Below, in pieces: positions 34,181-45,789 of a DNA stretch of 64,000 nucleotides. Both the position numbers and the translations under genes were made by a program. The notes below the pieces were generated by a model. It saw only the letters and a program-made list of their open reading frames with translations, had not been told where the DNA came from and ran no database searches. Position 1 is the first letter of the stretch. Each line of letters opens with the position of its first letter. Origin of the DNA: Lineus longissimus (taxonomy: Eukaryota; Nemertea; Pilidiophora; Heteronemertea; Lineidae); contig NC_088309.1 of the NCBI RefSeq assembly GCF_910592395.1, positions 1,056,501 through 1,120,500 of the forward strand, in the 5' to 3' direction.

Positions 34181-35173
34181 CTACACAAAATCTTTGCTTC
34201 CATAGTAAATGTATCGAAATATCTGCCCCATTGTGGTGTTCAACTTTTTAATCGTGTCCGGAGAGTGGTCCTTCCATTTCAGTGTGTGCATATAATACAA
34301 ATGCACGGCGTAGTTATTTGACCAGTCGTACAATTTGCCTTCTACGTACATCCATTCTCCTTCCTTCCAGTTTGGACGGTGCAAAGATTTCTCTTCAGTG
34401 TGAATGAGCCCGGGGTATGTTTTGGCAAGAATTGCGGGCAGCATCACGGAATGATATCCCCAGTTATTGTCGTCGAATGTTGTATATTCTGAGTGCCAGA
34501 TACGGAGAAATGGTGCGTTCGGTTTTGATATAATAACTCCATTGCATAGTCCATCGCTGATTTCGTAGCCCATGGTCGTGTCGTACATGAGTAGAGGGTC
34601 GAAGGACTTGAGCACCACGATATCCAGGTCCATATAAATACCACCGTACTCCATCACCGCCTCCAAGCGCACGATATCCGACTGATGCTGATCGTAGATA
34701 CCGAGTGGACGGTGGTAAATGTGCGAAGGTGCAGGACGGTGCTTCAACTTAATAATCGGAACGCGTGCCTGAATATCCTTCCACAGGGGTCCCAGTGGAA
34801 TATAATCGTACCAGAAATATATCACCTCCGGTTTGATGTTTTTGTAGGCGCTCAGAACACTTATTAAGTGATAGAATCTGAAGTTGGGGCGGCGGCGCCC
34901 TCCGTACCAGCAGTAATGCACAATCTTCGGGACAGGTTTGTCCCATCTGTATTGGAAAGCTTGTTTGTTTCGATTCGGCGTCGAGAGTAATCCAGGGATC
35001 TCGATTTTTTCTGTGCAGTTGGATAAAGGCTTTTTGATCGATGTCAGGTGTGTCGTGGCTGCTCTCTTGTTGATGCCGCTGATGCTACCGTTGTAATTTA
35101 ATGCGATATATGAAATGAAAAGCAGGACGCTCGCTAATATGAAGGCGATGAACAACCACTTCAACTTGTCCAT
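34181..35173 (-). CDS. DXD-motif glycosyltransferase, alpha-1,4-GT-like, copy B
   Basis: Second copy of the enzyme at 26228-27172, same strand, 330 residues in one coding exon. The ATG at 35173 is 6 bases after a TGCTTTCAG acceptor, as in copy A. Membrane anchor about 7-26. From FQYRWDKPVPKIVHYCWYGG to the C terminus it differs from copy A at only about ten residues, including the whole YMDLDIV catalytic region. The stem is 16 residues longer and unrelated in its middle (SISGINKRAATTHLTSIKK), and the C terminus ends KDFV where copy A ends GDFVLDY. Catalytic residues seen in copy A are all kept, so it should be active. The stem difference could alter Golgi position or partners. Confidence 0.85.
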   Translation of the reverse strand: MDKLKWLFIAFILASVLLFISYIALNYNGSISGINKRAATTHLTSIKKPLSNCTEKIEIPGLLSTPNRNKQAFQYRWDKPVPKIVHYCWYGGRRRPNFRFYHLISVLSAYKNIKPEVIYFWYDYIPLGPLWKDIQARVPIIKLKHRPAPSHIYHRPLGIYDQHQSDIVRLEAVMEYGGIYMDLDIVVLKSFDPLLMYDTTMGYEISDGLCNGVIISKPNAPFLRIWHSEYTTFDDNNWGYHSVMLPAILAKTYPGLIHTEEKSLHRPNWKEGEWMYVEGKLYDWSNNYAVHLYYMHTLKWKDHSPDTIKKLNTTMGQIFRYIYYGSKDFV

Positions 35174-35639
35174 GTCAAACTGAAAGCAGATAAAAATAAG
35201 GCAAGTTGAATTGTATCAGAAATGTTTACTGCGTTCGATTACAGTATGGCCAAAACGCAAACGCTCTCGCCCCATGCAGGCCCGATCGGAGTAACAGTAG
35301 AGTCAAAGTAGACCAGACACCAGACTGCCGGGGTGTTCGTATTTCACTAACGTTGTCAGTTATTTACAAGTCATTCCATCACCTTTAGTATTTCTTGGCT
35401 AAACAACTGCATTGAGATGCGATGAAACAAATTAGTTTAATACATCACAAAGTCGGCATTTCCAAAATCGTTTGCCATCTTTTCTCTTTCGGTCAGAATT
35501 CATAGTTTATGATTTACAATATGTTTCAACATTTGCGCAAGCTGCTTACTACACTTTTTATTATCATCACCAAGTATTGAAGTAATAATAGTCTTTAATT
35601 CTTGTTAGCACAGAACATTAATTGTGAAAACAGGTGAGC

Positions 35640-35882
35640 TGGCGACGGGCTAAAGGGTAGCAGTAGCAACGTGGAAGATCGTCGGCCTCATGATCAATAG
35701 GTCGTGGGTCCGTCCTTGCTTGGTTACCCAACTGGACGAATTCCAGTAAGCACTTTCTGGTTGCTTCTTGAAACCCCTGATTGATTTCTGTGGAGACTGG
35801 GGTAATAATAATATGATATCCAAAAAGCGCTTTGAGCAGGGAAACTTGGAAAAGCGCTATGAAAGAACTCGATATGATTAGT
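35640..35882 (+). mobile_element. tRNA-Met-derived SINE
   Basis: The head has GGTAGCAGTAGCAACGTGGAAG and GTCGGCCTCATGATCAATAG, matching an elongator tRNA-Met A box and anticodon arm (CAT), with GGTCGTGGGTCCG as a degraded B box. The tail reads AAAAGCGCTTTGAGCAGG then AAAAGCGCTATGAAAG. A related copy is at 48188-48390 in a TBL2 intron. Confidence 0.65.
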
Positions 35883-35993
35883 ATTTTTATGAAGTATCAT
35901 AAATCGAGCGAATGTCTACCTACATGTATTAATCAATGATTTCGTTTTTTCATTTCATTTCACTAAGCTTGCCCTGCGGCGCGGGTACATTGA

Positions 35994-36836
35994 GATCTAT
36001 ATCATAAGGCGGCTCGATAAAGTGCCATTTGGGGGTAGTGTTTCGTCTCGAAATTTTGCACGTTTGCAGGTGATATGTTATCCTGATGCAACGTTATGTT
36101 TATTTTCGGAAATTTACTTCAGCGGAGCACTGATGAGGGATTTTTAATCGGACACTGTCAATTCTCCTTACCACTCACAGAAGCCAAGCCATTGCTGTTT
36201 AGTTATGCAGGGATCAATCAATTACCTGCACTCCCTGTGGGGTGACTAACACTACCTGTTGAACAGCTGGCTGTAGGGGGATGATTGGAACAGCCTGTAC
36301 CTGTTGACCTGCTGAACCAAGGTTAATGTTATTTTCAATCCACGATTGCAGGTCACCTGATCTTCGAGATTTCGCGGGGAAAAAATTGTAAACAAACGTA
36401 TGTGTCCAGTTCAAATGTAAACAAAAATGTATTTTTGGTACTTTTGGTTGCTTGACTTGGGTTTTCCCGCAGTAAGGAGCTGGGGTCAAATTGGTGGGCT
36501 ATTGTCTATGGGTGCTGTGTTAGCCAGAGCTAGCCCTTGATTATGAAGGGATTTTCAAATGAAGGTTACCATGGTCTGTTTATGTGTCGGTAGAGGCACT
36601 CTGAACTTGGCATGGCCTTATCAAGGAGCTGCTCACGGTGCTGAACTTCTAGCTTGCCTGTCGAGTAAGTGCCTTGCCCGAGACCTTGCTAGCACGCATT
36701 TTAAAGTTATAGTAGTGACTGATAGTGCAATTGGTTCGAGCCATTTGGAGGCCGACATTAGATTTTCATTGCAATTCAATCTATTCAAGGTATAGCCCAT
36801 TTGAACCTGCCTGCGCTACATGTACAATGTTAGTAC
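35994..36836. repeat. Dispersed repeat block, copy B
   Basis: Partner of 24759-25848 in the same orientation. Its minus-strand frame (36489-36214, 91 codons) starts MTPAPYCGKTQV and ends QQVVLVTPQGVQVID; in copy A the frame is broken after about 60 shared residues by a G run. A transposon-encoded peptide or a shared exon are both possible; I recognise neither. Confidence 0.65.
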
Positions 36837-39800
36837 GGTTATAATTTATTCAGTGGTTCAGTCTGGCGGGAATTGCATGATCAATGGCATTATACTCTGT
36901 AAAGGCCGTTTCAGATTTATGCAAGCCAAGCCCCCGGAGATGTTATGCGAAACACTGGGTGGGCTACACCAACTGAATTTGCTTAATGGTTATGCCATTC
37001 GCCATTGCCTCAATTTCATAGTTAGAGTCCTGAATGGCGGGCCCATAAGGATTTCCCTTTTTATTATTTGCATGCTTTCTTTTACTGAAGATTCGTTGCC
37101 ATAGCCCTGGCTGATAGACAGGGAATTTCATCGACCACACCATGAACAACCACTGATAAAGGTATGGTTTGCTAGAGTCAGTTCCATTCAATACAATTAG
37201 TGTTACCATAGCGAACAGGCTGCCGTCTATAATTGCATTATAAGCCACTTTATAGAACACTGAGGGACACCTTGGGCGTGTGATTCACCTGGCCAGGAGG
37301 ATAATGTGCCAACTTGACACCATGCGTCGCCACTTGTAGCATTACACTGATGCCGTTCTCTGATAACGATTATCACCAGTTATGGGAATGGCTTGCGAAT
37401 TTCAGGCAGGCTTAGGGTTACACCCCGTTCTAGTGCATTTTTTATTGCAGTTTAAAGAGTTTTCATTAATGCTGTTTGGAGAAGTCGCAGTCCTGCTCGA
37501 AGCCGTTTTTGTACAAAAAAACCAACATATCATATGCCAAAGTTGGTCCTTTAAGTGCTTGTTATCACATCTGCCTATTCTGGTGTACATGCTAGTGCCT
37601 ACACAACACAGCACATCTTCAAAACTCAGGCAGATATCAAGCGCAATTTGTACCCTTTAGGCATAAAGATATACCTCAGAATAACCACTATAGAAAGGCT
37701 ATACTTTCTCTATTTACGACAGCCGCACCAATCAACCCAACAGGTGTGTCAGAGTTATCATCTAGAATACATTCTCTATTTATTCACGACAGCTGCACCA
37801 TTCAACCTAACAGATGTGTCAAAGTTATCATCTAGAAATACCAAATCCAGAATGCCAAATAACAGGTATTATTCGCTGTTGAATCCGCCTGAGTTTCGAA
37901 TTTGTTATTGTCGTCTACTAGTGCTGTGGTAACCATCGTGGACAGTACCTTTCTGACACTGTCCGAACCCCCACGTTAAAAGTGGTTGGCGCACAAGTAA
38001 TCACCTCCTGCCATAGTGTCAATCGACTTATCACAAACCTGACAACCAACAGGTTTGAACCAATCGGTAGAAGGGACCCTAGCCTGTCTAATGAATATAG
38101 GGGCGGTCAAACCTCAAATTAATGAACAGGTCTTGGTGTACCAGTATACTCTAGCTAGACTCACTGCAACTTGAGGCATGACTGTCCCCAGTAAAATATG
38201 CAATGAACAGATCAAGGACCACTATACTGCTATCAGTGCATGGTTATGGTGTGGTCGAACAATTTCCCTATCTAGCTAAACAGAGGGGATTAGCCTACTT
38301 AACATCATAAGTTTAGTGATGATAAGATTTACATGTAATATATAATACATAAAAAAAATCATGTGATTCGGCCAAATTTTTACCTTACACGATCATCCAC
38401 CGATATCAGTGAGAGTCTCGGATGAATTAATCCTTCCCGCCTAACCAAACTGCCCCAAGAAACGAAAACTTACTGACAGCCTGATGCTCCGCATATGGGT
38501 ACTGCTGATCGTCTATTCAGATCCACCCCGAGCTCAATCAGGTTTTTGATAATCCTCGAGAGGCGGAGTACATTTAAACCACTAGTTATGTCAGGATGAG
38601 TCTCAGATCCAGATCACTCATTTCCTTAAAGTGATGGTGCCATCCTTTCTTCAATGCAAGGAACGACGCAACGACGTCGATAAAAATAGTTCTGGTCATG
38701 CGCAAGGAGATTGGGTGCCATCATCACGCTCGCAGCCGCTTCTGTTGACCTCCCTATTATTTTGTTACTAAAGGTGATACTGAATAGACCAGTAAATCTG
38801 ATGATAGTCATGTAAATGCGGTGCATTGAAGTGCGGATCGTCGCTACATTGATAAAGAAGGACTCTATTGTGGCCATAGTTTATCTTCTTAGAATAGCCA
38901 GGCAACAAATTCAATGGCAACTACAACCAGAATGATACCAGATTTGCACGCACACTGTCTGGGGACACTAAATTGTTTCAACTGCTACCCCAGCAATTAC
39001 CAAAACGTCGTATATGTATATCAGATCACAGGTCAAACCACCAAAGACAATGTTGAAACAACGGCGATACTCACCAGAGCAATGATACTTGATAGACAGG
39101 CGTAATGTCACCATACCTTCCCTGAACGACAGCTATGGAAATTCAATCATAAAAATTGTATCCATCGTCACAAATCATGCTAGCAGTGAAACTTTAATTG
39201 AAAAAATGGTACAGCATGCGAAGAAATTAAAAAGATCCAACCTTACCCGGCGAGTAGCACTCAAGTTGGAGTCATTAGTCCAGCATCTCCAACACTACAC
39301 GATCTAGAGTATTGATTATGAAGAGTGGGCCTGTCAATCATATTCATTATATTTTGTCGATGCTAATCATGATAATCAGCATGCGTGATTAGAAGTGGAA
39401 ATGTTGTGTGGCTCTTCACCTTGCATATGTCTGGGGTTTCTTTTTTTACTTTGAAAATTTTTCAAAATTTTGAACTTATGAAAGGGTGAGGATTAGAAAA
39501 AGTTCAACAATTTTGGCGGGAAAACTTGATCATGCATTTTGTCCCCGGATTTTCAACGTCACTAACGCTACCAACCCGGTAACGCCACCATTCAACCTCG
39601 GTCCCATGAGTGGTCGTGTTACCGGGGTTCCACTGTATATGTATGAACGAGTATTGATCTGAGGTGAAAGGTTTAGGGAGCCACTTTATTGACGTAGATG
39701 AACGTGACTCTATCAGTTGATACAATCCGAGTTATCTGGTGTATGGTTACTATGGTTACTAAAGTAGAGATTGCATGGACTTGCATGAACCTCGTATCGC

Positions 39801-40588
39801 TATTCTAGCCACCATTAGGCAGGTTTCGCTACTCGCAACGACAACATTTGAAGATGGTCTTGCCTTCATTGACCTTCGGCTGAATGTGAGCAATGTCATA
39901 CATTGAAGGTCAAGGTGCAATGCGATTGCATCGCTGTGTTTACATCACGTGACGATTTCCAGACAATGGTGCTAGATGATTGTCTGCATTCCAATGCTAT
40001 TTATAGTAGTAGCATGTCTGGGTTCTATATAGTTAGCTTGATGCTGCTTAAAAGACGTCAAAGATTTTTAAAAAATTGTGAGAATTTAGCCTAAGTGTGA
40101 ACTATTATACCACAAATTACAACATTGAGCTGCATCACAAATTTCAAGTCGAGAAAGAAACACACTGCTTAATAGCAAATAGACTTGGCAAAATTTCAAC
40201 TACTGCTGGGAACAGACGTTCGGCGAAATCTCGCCTACTGCTGAATACAAGTCGTTCAGATTTTGCCGTAAAGTCATGCATGGCCCAGTGTAAGGAACGA
40301 ACCCTTTTTAACCGAAAACTATCGACATAATTAAAGAGAGGCGAGAGAGGTGTGATATTCAAGTAAAAATCCAACGGGAAATCTTTGATTAATCTATTTA
40401 AAAACTGTCAAGACAAAAAAAAAACGATACTTGTTTGGCGAGCGCTCACCAAATATCCCGGGCTAGCCAAGTTTTGATCACGTTGATTGTGTTAAAAAAA
40501 TAACGAAGGACAAATAAATCACAATTTTTATTTCCTTTCGGATACATGTCCCGGGAATATAGGACTTTCCTGAACAATGTATATGTTC
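36837..40588. other. Intergenic region, no gene recognised
   Basis: No splice-consistent coding exons seen. Contains a 70-bp sequence duplicated in tandem (about 37705-37840, CGACAGC.GCACCA and GTTATCATCTAGAA in each copy) and SINE-related sequence near 38560-38620. A segment at about 39675-39760 (ATCAGTTGATACAAT) resembles 31700-31770. The rest appears unique and AT-rich. Confidence 0.5.
40527..40532 (-). promoter_or_regulatory. Polyadenylation signal, ten-cysteine protein
   Basis: AATAAA on the minus strand, 57 bases after the stop codon at 40589. Confidence 0.6.
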
Positions 40589-40882
40589 CTAACAAGTCGT
40601 CCACCCTGCTGGACATGACATTGGCAATGGCGCGAGTTTACAATCCTCTATATCCGAACAGTGATCCAGGCACTTGTCCAGGGATGGGTCGGGGTGGTGA
40701 ACAAAGTTGAAACACCAGTCCATGTAAAGTCCCGTGAAACCACAACCATAGGTGCAGGCCTCGAAGTGATACTGGCCGTCGATGCTGCCGCAATGGTGCT
40801 CATGTTCGATTCGACATAAGGCCTCCGCTGTGGACATAAGCAGCGCTACAGCTAGAGCGGCGATAATTAACTTCATCATCAT
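40589..40882 (-). CDS. Small secreted ten-cysteine protein
   Basis: 97 residues in one coding exon. The ATG cluster (MMMKLIIAAL) starts two bases after a TTCCTTCCAG acceptor. The signal peptide ends about MSTAEA (residue 20). The mature part of about 77 residues has ten cysteines with spacing C-7-C-11-C-3-C-9-C-13-C-3-C-5-C-8-C-6-C, enough for five disulfides. It is acidic and His-rich near the start. A noncoding first exon probably ends at 41074 (donor GTAAGT), and a TATA box lies at 41205-41210. Small disulfide-rich secreted proteins of this size include antimicrobial peptides, venom-type peptides, growth regulators and matrix proteins; I do not recognise the pattern and assign no function. 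Confidence 0.75.
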   Translation of the reverse strand: MMMKLIIAALAVALLMSTAEALCRIEHEHHCGSIDGQYHFEACTYGCGFTGLYMDWCFNFVHHPDPSLDKCLDHCSDIEDCKLAPLPMSCPAGWTTC

Positions 40883-41204
40883 TCTGGAAGGAAAGAAAAT
40901 GTTCGCCACGTCTACAGATCAGAGTGTAATGCTACTAGAAAAGAGTGGTACGATTTACTATTGAAATAACTTCGTCTTGTCTCTGATATCGTTGAACAAG
41001 CGGAATATCGTTGAACAAGCGGAATAGTATATCGTGAGGATCGAGCGACTCAAAACTTTTATTTCTGACTTACCTTACAAGATTCCCGGAATGATTCCGA
41101 GATGAGTTTGAAAGTCGAGATTTTTTGTAGCTAAATTCGTTTTGACGAAAACTGACGCCGGGATTCGTGTCTGAACTAAGGCTCCTGTCTTCGACAAGTC
41201 GTCA

Positions 41205-41210
41205 TTTATA
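41205..41210 (-). promoter_or_regulatory. TATA box, ten-cysteine protein gene
   Basis: TATAAA on the minus strand within TTTTTATAAATGACG, about 130 bp upstream of the predicted 5'UTR donor at 41074. This places a start site near 41175-41180. A TATA promoter suggests regulated, tissue-specific expression. Confidence 0.5.
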
Positions 41211-41219
41211 AAAATTTGT

Positions 41220-42747
41220 CGGCGCCCATAAAGTCTAAATCATGTCTTGGATCGTGCCAGGAAAGTTGGGTGTGATTAGCTTATATTCTTATATTCTAAT
41301 TGATGCTGATAGTGGTTGGGTTATCACTACTCTTAGATTTGAAAACATGATCTGAATGGTTATGAATGAATATTTTCAGTGTAATATTATATGGCAAATG
41401 GCATGGGCTTTCTTTCGACTCACATCGTCGTTTGGAGATTCGTCAAAATTAGTCTCCGGGGTCCGTGATGAGTGACGCATGATTAAATGATGAGACTCTC
41501 CCCTGTCCATGTCATTCCACCTGGATATTCTCTCTTTGACAGCATCATCAGACCCCCTCAGTTCCAATCGTGGTCGAAAAAAATTGTGTTCGTGAACCCG
41601 CCTTAGGGAACGTGGAGGCCGTGTCGGTACGGGATAACATCTCAATTAGACACGCTGAAGGCGCACAGTCCGTGACAGCTTGCCACAAGTTTTATCTTGG
41701 TACTTGATAAGTTGTTCTATCAGAAGCGACAGGTGTCCCGTCCGTGTTTTCTGAGATAGATCCCGCAGGTGATTTCAAGGCCTAACCGCATCATGAATAA
41801 ATGATCAAATGAAGAAATGTTTTCTTAGATTTAACTCATATATAACCTCATAGCCGATAGTGGATACATAATAGAGACTACAATATATTTTCACACTCGC
41901 CCAGTACTAAAAACAAGCCATTGATTGTTAATCAAGACGCGCGCACTAATTGTCACAGTGGCCTTAGAGTTGTGGCTCGGCGCTGTTGAGGAGAAAAAGC
42001 GTTTCGGGCATGCGCAAAAGAACTCCCGTACCTTTAGAATTCTGACCAAGGGATACGGCACCCGTACCTCTAGACAGGCGTTTTCGTAAGGAATAGACGC
42101 CTTAATAGGCCTACTCAAGACAGTGCGACCATCATTTAGGTCTCGGATCCTGGCTGTCTTCATAGAGAGACCACCCATTTCTTATGTGTCCATGTCATCA
42201 CCAACAAGAAATAAATGAAACTGATGGATACTTATAGGCCTATGCTGCTAATTGAAGTTCATTGAACGTTTGATCATCAGTATCGATCCCTTAAGCTTAG
42301 CATGAAAGTCCTTGTCAGCCTCATGCAAGGATTGTTTCGTCGTCCCCGATGCTAAGTTTTTTTCCGGGCCGAATCCAGGCGGGGGACCAATATTATGTTA
42401 TCGACTGTAAACTATATAACACCCAACTCGACAACTTCTGCAAGCTAACTTCACAAGATATTTATTTCACTCTTATCCTCCGGTGACACCTCCCTTCAAA
42501 GAGACCAAACCCCACAGACACGGGGGGGGGGTCATCCCTCTAAAAACTACTTAAAAATGTTCTCTCCCCCAGTAATCTCCGAAGTCCGCGTGCGCGCAAA
42601 TTCGCTTTTCCCGCGTCTGCCGCCAACTTGCCGAGGAAGGTCACATGACGGCGAAAAATAGATTCGTAAGAGAAACTTTGCATAAATTAACAAACCCCCT
42701 CGCTTGTTATTTCGAATTATGGTAAACTCGCAAAATACCCAAACATC
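41220..42747. other. Divergent intergenic region
   Basis: About 1.5 kb between the ten-cysteine gene and AIP, which point away from each other. Open frames are short and without recognisable domains. A G run is at about 42522-42530, and a GC-richer stretch with CGCG/GCGC words around 42585-42625 is a plausible AIP promoter. Confidence 0.5.
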
Positions 42748-44823
42748 ATGCAGGGCATCAAAAAAAACATTGTTTATGCCGGCAAAGGACCAACATCATC
42801 TTATCCAGATGGTTCCAAGGTTAGAAAGAAAACAATCAATATGTAGGCTCTGAAATGAAGTGAATATTCGATTGCCCGGCGCTGCAGGTTGATCATGGTC
42901 ATTGCATGTGCACACAATTCTTGTTGTACATACTGACTCGACTGGGTGTTTCAAAAAACAAACCGGAACTCCGCGGAAGAGTTCACTCCACTTTTTTGTT
43001 CTTGATGATACATGTACACAATCATCTCTTGCAGGCATTATCTCACACTAGTGGTTTCTTTAATATGTTCTTACGATATATCTTGTTTACACAGATAACA
43101 TTTCACTACCAAACAAGAAAATGTGATGATGAAGGAACCCTGCTTGATGACAGTAAGAAGCATGACAAGCCCATGGAACTTATCCTGGGCAAGAAATTCA
43201 AGCTTGAAGTGTGGGAAGCTTGTGTCAAGACCATGGCAAGGGATGAGGTTGCAAAGTTCACTATAGATCCTGAGGTACTATTACCAAACATATCTAATAA
43301 GTAAATACAAAAACCCCTCAAATAAGTATAGAATTAGGCCCTATACAATGCTATACTTTAGAAAGAACCCTTTAAATGTCTCATGTTCTTGTTGAATGTT
43401 TTCCCCATAACCCCAATCATTTCTGGGGCGTTCAGATTAATTTCCAATTCTCGTCATCCAACAGTCATGTCACCAAGAGCCATTCTTTGTGGGTGGTGCT
43501 GCCTGAGCAGATGACTCTTCAGTCTTCTCAAAGCTTGAAGCGATGGGCAGTGTTTACATGTATATTATAATTTCATCAATGACTATCAATTGTTCTTGCC
43601 TACAGCATCTTTCCTCCTACCCAGTGGTTGCCAAGAGTCTCAGAGATATTGCACATAAGAAGGGTCATGAAGAGCGTAAACATGTGTGTGGTATGATGTC
43701 ACTTCAGGATCAGGGTGGACTTGGATACAAAGATTTAGATCAACTCGTCCTTAAACCTGAGCCATTGGAGTTCACATTTGGTGAGTTCATTTTGCACAGA
43801 TCAATATCCTTAGTGTGTTTCTACCTAAATCTAATCATCGAAAGCGTCTATTTACGAGCTGTGGTTGTCTAGTGGCTTAGATACCTCGGTTAGCGGTCAA
43901 GAGGTCCCTACTTTCATGCATTAGACTGTGGGCCTGAACTGATGTTTTTCTTTTTCAGAAATTCTCAAAGTGGAGGAGCCAGGGGAGTACAGGAAAGAGA
44001 GTTGGTCTATGAATGAGAATGAAAAGCTCGAGGCAATCCCAAAGCTGAAGGAGGAGGGGAATAACTTGTACAAAGAGAAGAAATACTCTGAGGCAGCAGA
44101 AAGATATGCTGAGGCTATAGGAATGGTAGAACAGTTGATGCTCAGGTAAGGCAAGATTGCAACCGCAACTTCCTCTTGACTCTTTTTTAAATCATAAACT
44201 AATGAAGAGTTAAAATTGTCAGTTCAACATTCAAGTGGCTAAATGACATTTCCCCACGACAATGATGTGTGCAATCAAGATGTGCGTAACACTAAAATTC
44301 ATTTCTTTCAGGGAGAAGCCACATGATGAAACGTGGGAGAATCTAAGAGTGCAGAAAGAGCCCCTTTTATTAAACTATTCCCAGTGCAAGCTCTTGCTGA
44401 AGGACTACTATCCAGTGATTGAGCATACCAGCACAGTATTGGAGAGTAATCCAGGTAAGGCATTGTACGATTAATGTCTTAATTTTAGAGGTCATACATA
44501 TGGATTTTCATTGAATAGTTACACTGCCCTCAGAGAAGGTGTCCTACACAGATTTGTACTTCTAATCCCAGTTAAGGGAACTTGATTTTCTACCTTAGTA
44601 TTTTTTGTGTTTTCCAGATAATGTCAAGGCTTTATTCCGGCGAGCGAAAGCTCACGGTGCTGTGTGGGACTTTGAAGAAGCTGCCAGTGACTACCACAGA
44701 GTGTTGGAGCTGGACCCAACGCTGACGGCCACTGTCAATAAGGAATTGAAAGAGTTACAGGAGATCAAGAAACAAAAAGATACAGAAGAAAAAGCAAAAT
44801 TGCAGAACATTTTCACATCTTGA
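42748..44823 (+). CDS. AIP: AH receptor-interacting protein (immunophilin-like Hsp90 co-chaperone)
   Basis: Cytosolic co-chaperone that links Hsp90 to clients such as the aryl hydrocarbon receptor. Six exons: 42748-42819, 43095-43274, 43606-43780, 43959-44145, 44312-44454, 44618-44823; 963 nt, 320 residues (human 330). The N-terminal FKBP-like domain has the family stretches [17 protein letters not shown] and [16 protein letters not shown]; such domains in AIP lack isomerase activity. Then come three TPRs (about 169-203, 221-252 and 253-287; e.g. [20 protein letters not shown] and [20 protein letters not shown]) that hold the Hsp90 C-terminal peptide, and a final charged helix ending LQNIFTS that in AIP contacts clients. 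The first exon is very short ([14 protein letters not shown]). AIP rather than AIPL1 is chosen from overall match. Confidence 0.93.
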
Positions 44824-45628
44824 TTGTGTAAATCTCACATGTAGCACTGTGGCTAGATTACAGTATGGCACGATTCCCGTGTAGGTGTTTTGGCAAAGAG
44901 GAGAATCAAAAACACTTGTGGGTCATGTCGAAATTCCTTTGGTTCTGCCACACAAAAGAACTGAAAAGTTCTGTGATATTAGGGAATTTCGCCTGTACAC
45001 TGTACACAGTCAGTAGGACCAATCTAGGTGTTGCTTTGTTGTCAGATGTAAATAAGTGTTACATGTATGCCTTCATTTGAAGTTATGCGACAGTCAGATG
45101 GGTTTCAATCAAAGAACATTTGTAGCTGATGAGGAACCTACATGTACATGTAGCACTACTGTTATGAATTTTGGAGAAAATGATATTGGCGATTCAGCTG
45201 GTCAATGTCTCTGTTTGCTGTTGTTGGTGTAACTTAAAATATGATAAAATACATAGCCTTCCCTCTGATGTGCCTCTCGAGAGCTGGGTACTTATGGTGA
45301 CTACGCCAAGAGAGGCTTGGCTGTTCAGAGAATGCTGTACTGCTGTAAAAATTAGCCTGAATGGACGACATTTCCAGTATTAACTGGGCTTCCAAGAATG
45401 GCCAATTACTTAGTGTTTAGATCGAAGAAATACATACCGCAACCTGTGACTTGTCAGTAAGGACCCTAGGAAATATGTCAGTTTGGACCTTTGGTAAGAT
45501 TGCTTCCAGTGGGTCCATGAAATAATAATTTTCATATGTTTCTAAGCTGTAGGGTTACGGGTTTAAAAAATCATATGTAAGTAGATTTGTTATTTATTGC
45601 TTTATATGTATATAAATGTTGATACAGA

Positions 45629-45634
45629 AATAAA
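45629..45634 (+). promoter_or_regulatory. Polyadenylation signal, AIP
   Basis: AATAAA about 800 bp after the AIP stop, just before the 113-bp satellite array. Confidence 0.5.
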
Positions 45635-45789
45635 GTTTTAAAAACAAATCCTTGTCTTATCTGTTCCTTGATCTGGTTGTAAAATTTGGTGTTGTAAACT
45701 TGTCCCAGTCTGTGGTGATATCTACCTCAGGGAGCTCAAGTACCCAGGACAACATCAGGACCCTTCTACTTCTAGTAGAGCTGTATCTC

